Of a stretch of DNA of 64,000 bases, positions 26,145 through 34,945 are shown in pieces; position 1 is the stretch's first letter; every line of letters starts with the position of its first letter. The position numbers and the translations under genes are program-made. The DNA is taken from the NCBI GenBank assembly GCA_910575445.1, contig CAJTFW010000007.1, positions 62,001 to 126,000 of the forward strand, written 5' to 3'. The notes under the pieces are model-generated. The model had not been told where the DNA came from. It saw only the letters and a list, made by a program, of their open reading frames with translations, and ran no database searches. Origin of the DNA: Lachnospiraceae bacterium (GTDB lineage: Bacteria > Bacillota > Clostridia > Lachnospirales > Lachnospiraceae).

Positions 26145-26624
26145 ATGGAAAAAATTACCAGCTTTACGATTGACCATCTTCGATTGATTCCAGGAGTCTA
26201 TGTATCCAGAAAAGACCCTGTGGGCGATACGATTGTTACTACTTTTGATATTCGAATGACAAGTCCGAATGATGAACCAGTGATGAATACCGCAGATATT
26301 CATGCTATCGAACATCTTGGAGCTACTTTCCTTCGCAATCATCCGGTCTTTGGCTCTAAGACGATTTACTTTGGACCGATGGGTTGTCGCACAGGTTTTT
26401 ATCTGCTCCTTGCTGGAGATTATGAATCTGCTGACATCGTCAACCTCCTTATCGAGATGTACGAATTTATCCGTGATTATGAAGGCGAAGTTCCTGGTGC
26501 TACTCCAAAAGATTGTGGTAATTACTTAGATATTAGCCTTCCCATGGCAAAATGGCTTTCTAGGCGTTACCTTGATGAAGTTCTCTATGATATTTCTGCA
26601 GAACGCTTAGTCTATCCATCTTAA
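26145..26624 (+). CDS. luxS: S-ribosylhomocysteine lyase (AI-2 synthase)
   Basis: 159 residues, the usual LuxS length. The metal-binding HAIEH motif lies near 54-58, and GPMGCRTGFY holds the catalytic Cys. DCGNYLDI near the C-terminus contributes a Cys found in the family. LuxS splits S-ribosylhomocysteine to homocysteine and the AI-2 precursor, serving the methyl cycle and interspecies signalling. AAGGAGG lies upstream of the ATG. A strong terminator follows. Confidence 0.97.
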   Translation: MEKITSFTIDHLRLIPGVYVSRKDPVGDTIVTTFDIRMTSPNDEPVMNTADIHAIEHLGATFLRNHPVFGSKTIYFGPMGCRTGFYLLLAGDYESADIVNLLIEMYEFIRDYEGEVPGATPKDCGNYLDISLPMAKWLSRRYLDEVLYDISAERLVYPS

Positions 26625-26667
26625 CCTGATAAAATATAATGTAACATACAATTCCAAAAACCAAAAG

Positions 26668-26715
26668 AATCCCTGTAAAATCAAAAATAAACTCAACTTT
26701 GATTTTACAGGGATT
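26668..26715. terminator. Bidirectional Rho-independent terminator
   Basis: AATCCCTGTAAAATCAAA pairs perfectly with TTTGATTTTACAGGGATT, followed by TTTTGATTTT. It lies between convergent luxS and the TIR-MORN gene. Confidence 0.88.
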
Positions 26716-26741
26716 TTTTGATTTTACTATTTTAAAGAAAT

Positions 26742-29054
26742 TTACTCCTCAATTTTTGTACCGTGGTCCCACTTTTGGTTCTCCACAGTGCCGTCTGCTC
26801 TGGTGTAGACTCCAGCATTATGCTTCTCGCCGTCCACAAATTCGCCTTCGTAAACTCCACCATTGTTGGCATAGGTAATCGTAGCATGACCATTGAGTTT
26901 GCCCTGCTTCCATTCACCTTCAAATTTCTGACCACTAGGCCAGGTCATAGTACCTGTTCCATCATGCTTACCATCTTTAAATTCGCCCTCATAAACTATG
27001 CCCCCGGCGTAAGTCGCAGTGCCTGTTCCATTAGGTCTGCCGTCTTTAACTCCGCCCTCATAGACATCGCCATTGGCGTAAGTCACAGTACCTGTTCCAT
27101 TGGGTTTACCGTCTTTAAATCCGCCCTCATAGACATCGCCATTGGCGTAAGTCATAGTACCTGTTCCATTAGGCTGGCCATCCATTGTGGAACCAGTATA
27201 GCTTCCACCGTTCCATTCCATGGTTTGTTCGCTTACCCATGTTTCATTTTTCACAGTACCGTCTGCATAGGTGTGGACACCCTCGCCATGCTTCTTGTTA
27301 TCTTGCCATTCGCCCTCATAAACATCGCCATTGGCATAAGTCATAGTACCTGTTCCATTAAGTTTACCTTCTTTAAATTCGCCTTCGACTTTCCGACCAT
27401 CAGCAAAAGTCCCACTACCTGTTCCATCAAACTTGCCTTCTTTAAATTCTCCCTCATAGACATCACCATTGGCATAAGTCATAGTACCTGTTCCATCAGG
27501 CTGACCATCCTTTGTGGTGCCAACATATGTTCTGTCCTCAAATTCTAGGGTTTCAACCTTCTGGCCATTTATCCATGTTTGATTTTCTGTGGTACCATCA
27601 GCCTTTGTAAAGACACTATCTCCATCTCGCTTATCGTCTTTCCATTCGCCTTCATATTTCTGACCATCCGCCCATGTATAAGTACCTGTTCCATTACGCT
27701 TACTGTCTTGCCATTCGCCATCATAGACATCGCCATCAGCGTAAGTCATAGTGCCTGTTCCATTATATCTGCCATCTTTAAATTCGCCCTCATAAACATC
27801 GCCATCGGCGTTAGTTCCAGTACCTATTCCATTAGGTAAATTGTCTTTAAATTCGCCCTTATAGACTCTGCCATCCGCATAAGTCATAGTACCTGTTCCA
27901 CTACGCTTACCGTCTTGCCATTCGCCCTCATAGACTCCGCCATCGGAATCAGTAAAGGTTCCCTGCCCTTCCGGCTGATCTTTTTTCCACTCACCTGTAT
28001 AAATACCTAACTTTCCATCAGGAATCTGATATGCCATATCGGTCACTTGCTTTGGACCGCTTGTTAAAACCACTGCCAGTATTATCACAGCCACACAAGC
28101 CGCAGCCACGCCTCCGATAAGTTTTACATTCAGCGGTTTTTTAACTTTCTCTTTGTTGTCGCCATCATGAAAAGGCAAATCCTCCTTTTGTTCTGGCTCT
28201 GGTTTTAGCGAAGGTTGTACATCAGGCTCTTTTTGTTGGATAGTTTCCTGCTTCACTTCAGGCTTTGGTTCTTCTTCAACTGGTCTTAGCTGTTCCTCAA
28301 CTGGTCTTGGTTGTTCTTCGACGGGCTTTGGTTGCTCCTCAACTGGTTTTGGTTCAGCTTTCTGATTCAGCTCAACGACCAGCGATGGATCAAACACATT
28401 GCTGCTAACCGACTTAATGCTCTTTTGCAGTGATTTTAAGTCATTGATAGTCTTCTGATTGAGAGATGCATCACGTAAAAAATTGATAAAAGCATCAGAA
28501 ATATCATATTTAGACAGAGCATCTTGCTCTAACAGGGTAGAAAGACTGGTAAAAGCCGATTTCATTGCCCGCATAACATCATTGGAAGTATTATTTGTAT
28601 TAGTAGCAATATTGGCTCCCTGGTTGAGAATCTCATTTTTCACACCCCGGTTCGCCATTGGCAAGCTGGTAGTATCACCTAAGTGGAGTTTCTCCTCCAG
28701 TGTAACCACTACAAGTTGCTTTTTATTATTAATTGCAGTTAATAATTCCAGAAAGCAGGCGTAGCTCTCGATATAACTCTGGCTGATAAAAGCCACAAAC
28801 ATATCTGCGCCGCGCACGTTGCGTAACATAGGAACAATCCACTTATCATTTACCTTATCAAATGCTTTGTCTGCATAGACTCGTAGACCATACTTCTGCT
28901 GCATAGGCACTACCGCAGATTTGAATACAGTCTCCCAATTATCGCTGGCATAACTGATGAAAACATAAGGTTTTCTCTGAGAACACTCGGTAATCTTTAG
29001 ATTTTTCTCTAAAAACTCTGAACGTTCTCTCTTTTGTATTTCATTCAATCCCAT
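26742..29054 (-). CDS. TIR-domain membrane protein with extracellular MORN repeats
   Basis: A 770-residue protein in four parts. Residues 27-170 are a TIR-like domain (YVFISYASDNW, then ADMFVAFISQSYIES) in which Glu103 of CFLELLTAI sits where TIR NADases keep their catalytic Glu. Residues 235-300 are a Pro/Glu/Lys-rich linker with PVEEQ-type repeats. A single membrane helix spans about 312-332. Residues 350-765 are more than fifteen MORN-like repeats (DGDVYEGEFKDGR, GTGTMTYA), probably outside the cell. MORN repeats bind lipids or form elongated sheets; bacterial TIRs often degrade NAD or make cyclic signals in immunity. A sensor-effector role is an inference. No partner gene is nearby. Confidence 0.85.
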   Translation of the reverse strand: MGLNEIQKRERSEFLEKNLKITECSQRKPYVFISYASDNWETVFKSAVVPMQQKYGLRVYADKAFDKVNDKWIVPMLRNVRGADMFVAFISQSYIESYACFLELLTAINNKKQLVVVTLEEKLHLGDTTSLPMANRGVKNEILNQGANIATNTNNTSNDVMRAMKSAFTSLSTLLEQDALSKYDISDAFINFLRDASLNQKTINDLKSLQKSIKSVSSNVFDPSLVVELNQKAEPKPVEEQPKPVEEQPRPVEEQLRPVEEEPKPEVKQETIQQKEPDVQPSLKPEPEQKEDLPFHDGDNKEKVKKPLNVKLIGGVAAACVAVIILAVVLTSGPKQVTDMAYQIPDGKLGIYTGEWKKDQPEGQGTFTDSDGGVYEGEWQDGKRSGTGTMTYADGRVYKGEFKDNLPNGIGTGTNADGDVYEGEFKDGRYNGTGTMTYADGDVYDGEWQDSKRNGTGTYTWADGQKYEGEWKDDKRDGDSVFTKADGTTENQTWINGQKVETLEFEDRTYVGTTKDGQPDGTGTMTYANGDVYEGEFKEGKFDGTGSGTFADGRKVEGEFKEGKLNGTGTMTYANGDVYEGEWQDNKKHGEGVHTYADGTVKNETWVSEQTMEWNGGSYTGSTMDGQPNGTGTMTYANGDVYEGGFKDGKPNGTGTVTYANGDVYEGGVKDGRPNGTGTATYAGGIVYEGEFKDGKHDGTGTMTWPSGQKFEGEWKQGKLNGHATITYANNGGVYEGEFVDGEKHNAGVYTRADGTVENQKWDHGTKIEE

Positions 29055-29137
29055 CTTTTATCACTCTCCTTAACATAAATATAATCTATCCTATGTAAAT
29101 CCTTCTGCAAACTTGTGCAAAAGAAAAACAAAAGATA

Positions 29138-29950
29138 TCAAAGTACAATCCTCTCCAAATCTTCTGGTACCATCAAATTCCCACAGTGATAATACGCCCG
29201 TCCTTCTTCTGTATAGAGTTCCTTCCGGCGTGCAATATTCTTATCCTCTGTATGGTAAAGTATCAGATTCTTGACCTTTAGTTCCTCTGCATGTTCACAT
29301 GCCTCTTTTACGGTCGTATGGTGCTTCTCATACGGCTTATATATCTCCCTGTCCCGATACAGGCAGAAAGCCTCATGCAAGAACCAGTCCGCTCCTTCGG
29401 CGTATTCTCTCTCATGCTCCTGATATGGCTCATCTCCCACAAAGGTAAACCGCTTTCCATTTTTAAGCTGCATCGTAAATCCAAACTGCTTTGCCTTTGT
29501 TGAACGAATATCAAAAAATGTCATCTGATACCCCAGAATCTGGCGTACCTCTTTATCCTCTACCGGATGGAAGAAAATCCGCTCCCCAATCATCCGATAG
29601 AATTTATCCTGTACGGTCAGCTTTGTAATGGTCAGTATGATTTCCTTTAACTCCTTGTGGCAATAGATGTTTAGATTTCCCTCATACTGCCCCTTCTTCA
29701 TCTTTGTCGCAATCATCCGAATCAGCCACACAAGCCCAAGCAGATGGTCGGTATGCTCATGACTCATAAAAATCTCATGAATCGCTTCCATTGGAATCTT
29801 GGCTTTCTCAAGCTGCGCCATAATCCCATTGCCACCGCCTGTATCCACTAAGAGATATTCTTCTCCTGTCTTTATCGCAAAACAAGTATTAAAGCATTTT
29901 GTCACCGTTGCATTGCCAGTGCCCAGTAAAATCAGTGTCTCTTCCATCAA
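29138..29950 (-). CDS. Metallo-beta-lactamase fold hydrolase, RNase Z-like
   Basis: 270 residues with the metal-binding SHEHTDH motif near 63-69, LVDTGGGNG before it, and later GDEP and YHTED, which supply further ligands. The order resembles RNase Z, but the exosite arm of true tRNase Z is not evident, so it may act on another phosphodiester. It follows the glycerate kinase gene by 16 bases. Confidence 0.75.
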   Translation of the reverse strand: MMEETLILLGTGNATVTKCFNTCFAIKTGEEYLLVDTGGGNGIMAQLEKAKIPMEAIHEIFMSHEHTDHLLGLVWLIRMIATKMKKGQYEGNLNIYCHKELKEIILTITKLTVQDKFYRMIGERIFFHPVEDKEVRQILGYQMTFFDIRSTKAKQFGFTMQLKNGKRFTFVGDEPYQEHEREYAEGADWFLHEAFCLYRDREIYKPYEKHHTTVKEACEHAEELKVKNLILYHTEDKNIARRKELYTEEGRAYYHCGNLMVPEDLERIVL

Positions 29951-29966
29951 TATATACTCCTGCCAT

Positions 29967-31103
29967 CTATCGAGCTGCTGCCCAAAGCCTGATAATCTGC
30001 TCTGTTGTCTTTGTCATATTTTGTTTTGCCCGCTCTGGATCCATCGCTTCATCCAGTGTCACAATCTGTTGCAAAATTGGAAAATATGCATCAATGCCGT
30101 TGGCATTACATTCTTCTGCTCCTTCAATCACTGCTCCTGCTAACGCAATAACCTTTGCCCCGTATTTTTTCGCAAGCTTTGCAATCCCCACAGGAGCCTT
30201 CCCCATCGCTGTCTGATAGTCAAGTCTTCCCTCGCCTGTAAAGACAAGGTCTGCACCTTTCATCGCTTCTTCCATCTCTACTGCATCAAGCACCAAGTCA
30301 ATCCCTGGCTGCAAATCAGCACCGAGATAACTTAGAAATGCAAATCCCAGTCCGCCTGCTGCTCCTGCGCCCTCATACTCTGCAAAATCAGTTCCAAGAC
30401 ATTTCTTTGTCACCTCTGCATAGCTTGCAAGCGCCTTATCAAGCACATCTTTTAAATCCTCTGTAACCCCTTTTTGCGGCCCATAAATATAGGTAGCTCC
30501 ATTCGTTCCACAGAGAGGATTTGTCACATCACAGGCAATCTTAAACTGGCACTCTTTAAGCTCTGGCATCGCTTTTTCTGTTCGTATGGAAGCAATATCT
30601 TTCAGTGCCCCGCCCCCAATACCTACAGCCTTTCCATCGCTGTCCAAAAATTCATAGCCAAGTGCTGTCAACATCCCAATTCCCCCATCATTGGTCGCAC
30701 TTCCGCCAATCCCAATAATAAAGTTTCGGCATCCTTTCCCAATGGCATCTTTCATCATCTCTCCAACGCCATATGTTGTCGCTTCTAATGGTCTTTTATC
30801 CTTCCCGATAATAATAATCCCCGCTGCTGCTGCCATCTCCATAATCGCAGTCTTCGTCTCCCGAATCCATCCATACCCTGCTTTTACTGGTGTCTCAAGT
30901 GGCCCATGCACATCCACATACACCATCTCTCCTCCAAGACCCTCTGCCAGCGCTTCTGTCGTCCCCTCACCGCCGTCTGCCAGCGGTTTTACCACCACTT
31001 CTGTATCTGGTAGTACCTTCAAAACCCCGTCCCGAATCGCCCGTCCTGCTTCCATTGATGTCAGACTCCCTTTGAGAGAATCAATTGCAACCACAACCTT
31101 CAT
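29967..31103 (-). CDS. Glycerate kinase (GlxK/GarK family)
   Basis: 378 residues, the normal length. It starts with VVAIDSLKGSLTSMEAGRAI, holds PLADGGEGTTEAL and GIGGSATNDGGIGML in the N-terminal half, and FTGEGRLDYQTAMGKAP in the C-terminal half, all signatures of the family. It phosphorylates glycerate to 2-phosphoglycerate. The hydroxypyruvate/glycerate dehydrogenase gene lies just upstream on the same strand, giving a hydroxypyruvate to phosphoglycerate route. Confidence 0.93.
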   Translation of the reverse strand: MKVVVAIDSLKGSLTSMEAGRAIRDGVLKVLPDTEVVVKPLADGGEGTTEALAEGLGGEMVYVDVHGPLETPVKAGYGWIRETKTAIMEMAAAAGIIIIGKDKRPLEATTYGVGEMMKDAIGKGCRNFIIGIGGSATNDGGIGMLTALGYEFLDSDGKAVGIGGGALKDIASIRTEKAMPELKECQFKIACDVTNPLCGTNGATYIYGPQKGVTEDLKDVLDKALASYAEVTKKCLGTDFAEYEGAGAAGGLGFAFLSYLGADLQPGIDLVLDAVEMEEAMKGADLVFTGEGRLDYQTAMGKAPVGIAKLAKKYGAKVIALAGAVIEGAEECNANGIDAYFPILQQIVTLDEAMDPERAKQNMTKTTEQIIRLWAAAR

Positions 31104-31220
31104 ATCTTTTCCTCCGCATCGCTGTCCAAAGTCCTATCCTTATGTGCAACCAAAGTTCTTCTCCCCCTGGTCCATCAAACAATAGATTGCGGGCTTCGCC
31201 AGCAAATCTATTGTCATGAA

Positions 31221-31259
31221 TAAAAATGAGCGGCCTAGGAGCATAATTCCCAGACCGCC
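31221..31259 (-). terminator. Rho-independent terminator after the glycerate dehydrogenase gene
   Basis: The minus-strand arms GCGGTCTGGGA and TCCTAGGCCGC pair fully in RNA with two G-U pairs, and ATTTTTATT follows. The wobble pairs show it acts on the minus strand. A further hairpin (ACAATAGATT arms, 31179-31214) lies between it and glycerate kinase. Confidence 0.75.
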
Positions 31260-31267
31260 CCGTTCTT

Positions 31268-32233
31268 TTACTTATTTACAACATTAATTGCTTCCCCATC
31301 CAGAAACGCCTTTACATTATTCACGGTAATATCCATAATTCTCTGTCTTGATGCCTGTGCTGCCCAGGAAATATGTGGTGTAATCAGACAATTCTTTGCT
31401 TTTAGAAGTGGATTGTCTCCCATAATCGGCTCGGTAGACACTACGTCAAGTCCTGCTGCATACACTTTGCCGCTATTTAGTGCATCTGCCAAATCCTGCT
31501 CCACTACAAGCTGTCCACGGCTGTTATTAATCAAAATCACGCCGTCTTTCATCTTTGCGATGCTTTCTTTATTAATCATTCCTTCTGTAGACGGGAACAG
31601 TGGACAATGCAGGAAAATCACATCAGACTCCTTTAAAAGAGTATCCAAGTCTACATACTCTGCCAGTTTCTTGCCAGACTCGCTCTCATGTGCATCAAAA
31701 GCTAACACTCTCATATCCAGTGCATTTAAAATCTTCGCTGTAGCCTGTCCAATTCTTCCAAGGCCGATAACGCCAGCGGTCTTACCATACAGCTCAATCA
31801 TTGGATAATCCCAGTAACACCAGTCTTCACAGTTCTCCCACTTTCCTTCCTGTACTGTCTGTGCATGATGTCCATAGTGAGAGCAGATTTCCAGAAGAAG
31901 ACCTACTGCATATTGTCCAACAATCTGTGTACCATAGGTAGGTACATTTACTACTGGAATCCCTTTTTCCTTTGCATAATCATAATCAACTACATTGTAG
32001 CCAGTTGCAAGTACCGCAATCAGCTTCAGATTCGGGCACTTGTCAATCGTTGCCTTGGAAATTGGCGTCTTGTTCATAATCACAATCTCTGCATCTTTAA
32101 TGCGCTCTGCAATCAATGGACTCTCCTCATAAGAGGTTCTGTCATATACGGTCACTTCTCCAAGTTTCTCAAGCTCTGCCCAACTTAAATCTCCAGGATT
32201 CTCTGTGTAGCCATCTAGAATTACGATTTTCAT
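31268..32233 (-). CDS. hprA: D-2-hydroxyacid dehydrogenase (glycerate dehydrogenase / hydroxypyruvate reductase)
   Basis: 321 residues. The NAD-binding motif GVIGLGRIGQATAKIL lies near 148-163. The catalytic Arg (NNSRGQLV), Glu (STEPIMGDNPLL) and His (TPHISWAA) are in order. The length and the neighbouring glycerate kinase favour reduction of hydroxypyruvate to D-glycerate with NADH. It could also use other 2-oxoacids. A pair of tandem hairpin repeats separates it from transketolase. Confidence 0.88.
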   Translation of the reverse strand: MKIVILDGYTENPGDLSWAELEKLGEVTVYDRTSYEESPLIAERIKDAEIVIMNKTPISKATIDKCPNLKLIAVLATGYNVVDYDYAKEKGIPVVNVPTYGTQIVGQYAVGLLLEICSHYGHHAQTVQEGKWENCEDWCYWDYPMIELYGKTAGVIGLGRIGQATAKILNALDMRVLAFDAHESESGKKLAEYVDLDTLLKESDVIFLHCPLFPSTEGMINKESIAKMKDGVILINNSRGQLVVEQDLADALNSGKVYAAGLDVVSTEPIMGDNPLLKAKNCLITPHISWAAQASRQRIMDITVNNVKAFLDGEAINVVNK

Positions 32234-32250
32234 AATCTCTCCTTATTATA

Positions 32251-32457
32251 GTTCCGCATCCGCCGCTCACAATGCCCTTTGACTATAACGACATTTGACC
32301 GCTAGGCGTTCAAATATCGTTATGGGCATTGTTCGGGTGGATGCTGTTTTTAGCTTCCGCATCCGCCGCTTACCATGCCCTTTGACTATAACGACATTTG
32401 ACCGCTAGGTGTTCAAATATCGTTATGGGCATTGTTCGGGTGGATGCTGTTTTTAGC
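32251..32457 (-). repeat. Tandem pair of about 103-bp hairpin units (family 2, type B)
   Basis: Two units (period 103) between co-directional transketolase and hprA genes. Each folds as GCATCC/GGATGC at the base, CAATGCCC/GGGCATTG, ATAACGA/TCGTTAT and TTTGA/TCAAA at the tip. The second copy has ACCATGCCC in one arm. Conserved ends (GGATGCGGAA and AAAAACAGC on the minus strand) match the arrays at 22.7 and 59.9 kb. Confidence 0.9.
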
Positions 32458-32476
32458 TTCTTATATCTTATCGCTT

Positions 32477-33415
32477 TTACAGCCATGCTTTTACTTTGTT
32501 ATAAATACTCTTTGCATCCAATTCGTACTTCTCAATCAATGCCTTAGCCGGGCCGGACTCGCCGAAGGTATCGTTGACGCCGATTCTAAGCATCTTTGTC
32601 GGAGCTTTCTCTGCAAGTGCCTCTGCTACTGCTCCGCCAAGTCCGCCGATAATCGAGTGCTCCTCCACCGTCACGACTTTTCCTGTCTTCTTTGCAGATG
32701 CTGCTATAAGGTCTGTATCCAGAGGCTTAATTGTGTGAATGTTGATTACCTCTGCTAAGATTCCGTCTGCCTCAAGCATCTTTGCTGCCTCTAAACTCTC
32801 TGATACCTCAAGCCCTGTTGCAACAATCGTCACGTCTTTTCCTTCCTGCATCACAATTCCCTTGCCAAGCTCAAAAGTATAGCTTGCCGGGTCGTTAATC
32901 ACAGGAACCGCCAGACGTCCAAATCTCATGTATACCGGCCCCTCATGCTCAATCGCTGCTTTGACAGCTGCTCTTGCTTCCACATCATCTGCCGGATTGA
33001 TAACTACCATTCCCGGAATCGTCCGCATCAGGGCAATATCCTCATTACACTGATGGGAAGCGCCGTCTTCACCCACTGAGATGCCCGCATGTGTTGCACC
33101 AATCTTTACATTCAGATGCGGATAACCAATCGAATTTCTTACCTGCTCAAATGCTCTGCCTGCTGCAAACATCGCAAAAGTAGAAGCAAACGGAATCTTT
33201 CCCGCCGTAGCAAGTCCTGCTGCCACGCCCATCATATTCCCTTCTGCAATTCCACAGTCAATATGTCTCTCTGGAAATGCCTTCATAAAGACAGAGGTCT
33301 TTGTTGCTCCTGCTAAGTCTGCGTCTAAGACGACCAGATTCGGATACTGTGCTCCAAGCTCTGCCAGTGCATTTCCATAACTCTCTCTTGTTGCAATCTT
33401 CTTTACTTCTGACAT
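32477..33415 (-). CDS. Transketolase, C-terminal subunit
   Basis: 312 residues containing the pyrimidine-binding domain (FPERHIDCGIAEGNMMGVAA, with the catalytic Glu) and the C-terminal transketolase domain (TVEEHSIIGGLGGAVAEAL). It pairs with the separately encoded thiamine diphosphate-binding half just upstream, and the genes overlap by 13 bases. Split transketolases are common in Clostridia. They transfer two-carbon units in the pentose phosphate pathway and can use hydroxypyruvate as donor. Confidence 0.93.
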   Translation of the reverse strand: MSEVKKIATRESYGNALAELGAQYPNLVVLDADLAGATKTSVFMKAFPERHIDCGIAEGNMMGVAAGLATAGKIPFASTFAMFAAGRAFEQVRNSIGYPHLNVKIGATHAGISVGEDGASHQCNEDIALMRTIPGMVVINPADDVEARAAVKAAIEHEGPVYMRFGRLAVPVINDPASYTFELGKGIVMQEGKDVTIVATGLEVSESLEAAKMLEADGILAEVINIHTIKPLDTDLIAASAKKTGKVVTVEEHSIIGGLGGAVAEALAEKAPTKMLRIGVNDTFGESGPAKALIEKYELDAKSIYNKVKAWL

Positions 33416-34242
33416 AATGCTTCACCCACTTTCTCTAAATCTGCCATCGCCACCTGATACTGCTCATCGTTTGGCGCTGTTCCATGCCAGGATGCCTGAT
33501 TTTCCATAAAGGATACCCCTTTTCCTTTGATGGTCTTGGCAATAATCGCAACTGGCTTGTCCTTCACGCTTTTAGCCTCTGTAAATGCAGCTCTTAGCTG
33601 TTCCATATCATTGCCATCCGCCACAGAAATCACATGGAAATTAAATGCTTCAAACTTCTTATCAATCGGGTATGGAGAGCATACATCGTCAATCTTTCCA
33701 TCAATCTGCAGACCGTTATTATCCACAATCACTGTCAAGTTATCCAGATGTCTGTGACCAGCCAACATCGCAGCCTCCCACACCTGTCCCTCCTGAATCT
33801 CGCCGTCTCCAAGCAGTGTATAGACATGATAGGATTTCTTATCTAGCTTTCCGGCTATCGCCATACCAACTGCCACGGAGATACCCTGTCCTAGAGAACC
33901 AGAAGACATATCAATTCCTGGAATATGTTGCATACAAGGATGTCCCTGAAGATGGGAACCCACATGGCGAAGCGTCACAAGGTCCTCTACCGGAAAATAT
34001 CCCCGATGTGCCATCGCACTGTAATAACCAGGCGCGGTATGTCCCTTTGACAGTACAAAACGGTCCCTGTCTGGGTCCTTTGGATTCTTCGGGTCAATGT
34101 TTAACTCCTCAAAATATAAATAGGTAAAAATATCTGCCGCTGACAAAGACCCGCCTGGATGTCCTGCTTTTGCACTGTGCACAGCAGTCACAATTCCTTT
34201 ACGGACTTCATTAGCCATTTTTTGTAACTCTAACGTCTGCAT
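33403..34242 (-). CDS. Transketolase, N-terminal (ThDP-binding) subunit
   Basis: 279 residues from the ATG at 34242, which follows AAGGAG; a more upstream start lacks a site and crosses the promoter. It has SAKAGHPGGSLSAADI, KGHTAPGYYS, GSLGQGISVAVGMA and the thiamine diphosphate motif GDGEIQEGQVWEAA. It forms the active enzyme with the C-terminal subunit encoded by the overlapping gene. Confidence 0.93.
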   Translation of the reverse strand: MQTLELQKMANEVRKGIVTAVHSAKAGHPGGSLSAADIFTYLYFEELNIDPKNPKDPDRDRFVLSKGHTAPGYYSAMAHRGYFPVEDLVTLRHVGSHLQGHPCMQHIPGIDMSSGSLGQGISVAVGMAIAGKLDKKSYHVYTLLGDGEIQEGQVWEAAMLAGHRHLDNLTVIVDNNGLQIDGKIDDVCSPYPIDKKFEAFNFHVISVADGNDMEQLRAAFTEAKSVKDKPVAIIAKTIKGKGVSFMENQASWHGTAPNDEQYQVAMADLEKVGEALCQK

Positions 34243-34280
34243 CTCTCTCTCCTTTTCTATACCAGATTTATACCACTTTA

Positions 34281-34308
34281 ATAGTAACACAATTAAAATA
34301 ATTTTCAA
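34281..34308 (-). promoter_or_regulatory. Putative promoter of the transketolase operon
   Basis: On the minus strand TTGAAA (34308-34303) and TACTAT (34286-34281) are 16 bases apart in A+T-rich DNA, about 40 bases before the transketolase start codon. Confidence 0.45.
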
Positions 34309-34336
34309 GTCTTAGTAGCGTTTCTCAAAACATTTT

Positions 34337-34945
34337 TCAGAGTCCTTCTAAGATTTCTTCCGCCGAACGTGGCCAGCCATCTTTTAAGTCTGTTAAAATT
34401 TCCTCAAACTGCGAACCACAATGCTTTACCTCATTTAACACCAGTCGAATCCCCTCCTTAGACTGATGCCAGTTCTCCTTGCTAATCCCCTTTGTCACCA
34501 CTGGGCACACCATAATCTTAGCCTCTGGAAAACAGACCTGATAATAAAGACTCGCCCGGCGCGCATGATACGCCTGACAACACAATATCGCTTTCTTTAC
34601 CTGAAGCCCCATCTTGTCTGTCACCTGTCTGGATCGAAGTGCATTTTCATAGGTAAAAGTTGCCTTATCTTCTTGCAAGATACACTCCTTTGGCACCCCT
34701 TCCCTCTGTAAAATATGGCAAAAATACGCCCATTCCGTCTCAAAAGTCGCATCCTTTTCAAATCCCTTTGAGAACTTCGCATACCTCCCAGATGGCAGCA
34801 GAAGAGGTGCATATCCCGCCTTCCAAAGCTTAGCCGCCTGCACAGGAAGCGCCTCCTCCAAAGACCCTGGCACAAAGATAACATCTGCCGCCTCTAGCGT
34901 ATCCTCCAGAAAAATAAAATCCGTATACACCTCTACAATACTCAT
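34337..34945 (-). CDS. YdcF/DUF218-type protein
   Basis: 202 residues from the ATG at 34945, whose bases overlap the TGA of the aminotransferase gene (ATGA), so translation is coupled. DVIFVPGS near the start, a Tyr/Glu cluster (TFTYENALRSRQV) and CQAYHARRASLYY match the SanA/YdcF (DUF218) fold. Relatives are linked to envelope or nucleotide metabolism, but none is well defined biochemically. It lacks a signal peptide or membrane segment, unlike SanA, so it should be cytoplasmic. Confidence 0.75.
   Translation of the reverse strand: MSIVEVYTDFIFLEDTLEAADVIFVPGSLEEALPVQAAKLWKAGYAPLLLPSGRYAKFSKGFEKDATFETEWAYFCHILQREGVPKECILQEDKATFTYENALRSRQVTDKMGLQVKKAILCCQAYHARRASLYYQVCFPEAKIMVCPVVTKGISKENWHQSKEGIRLVLNEVKHCGSQFEEILTDLKDGWPRSAEEILEGL

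Noticed and set aside
31179-31214. Independent terminator or riboswitch before glycerate kinase
   Set aside because: A plain hairpin without T-run or known core; the functional terminator lies at 31221-31259.
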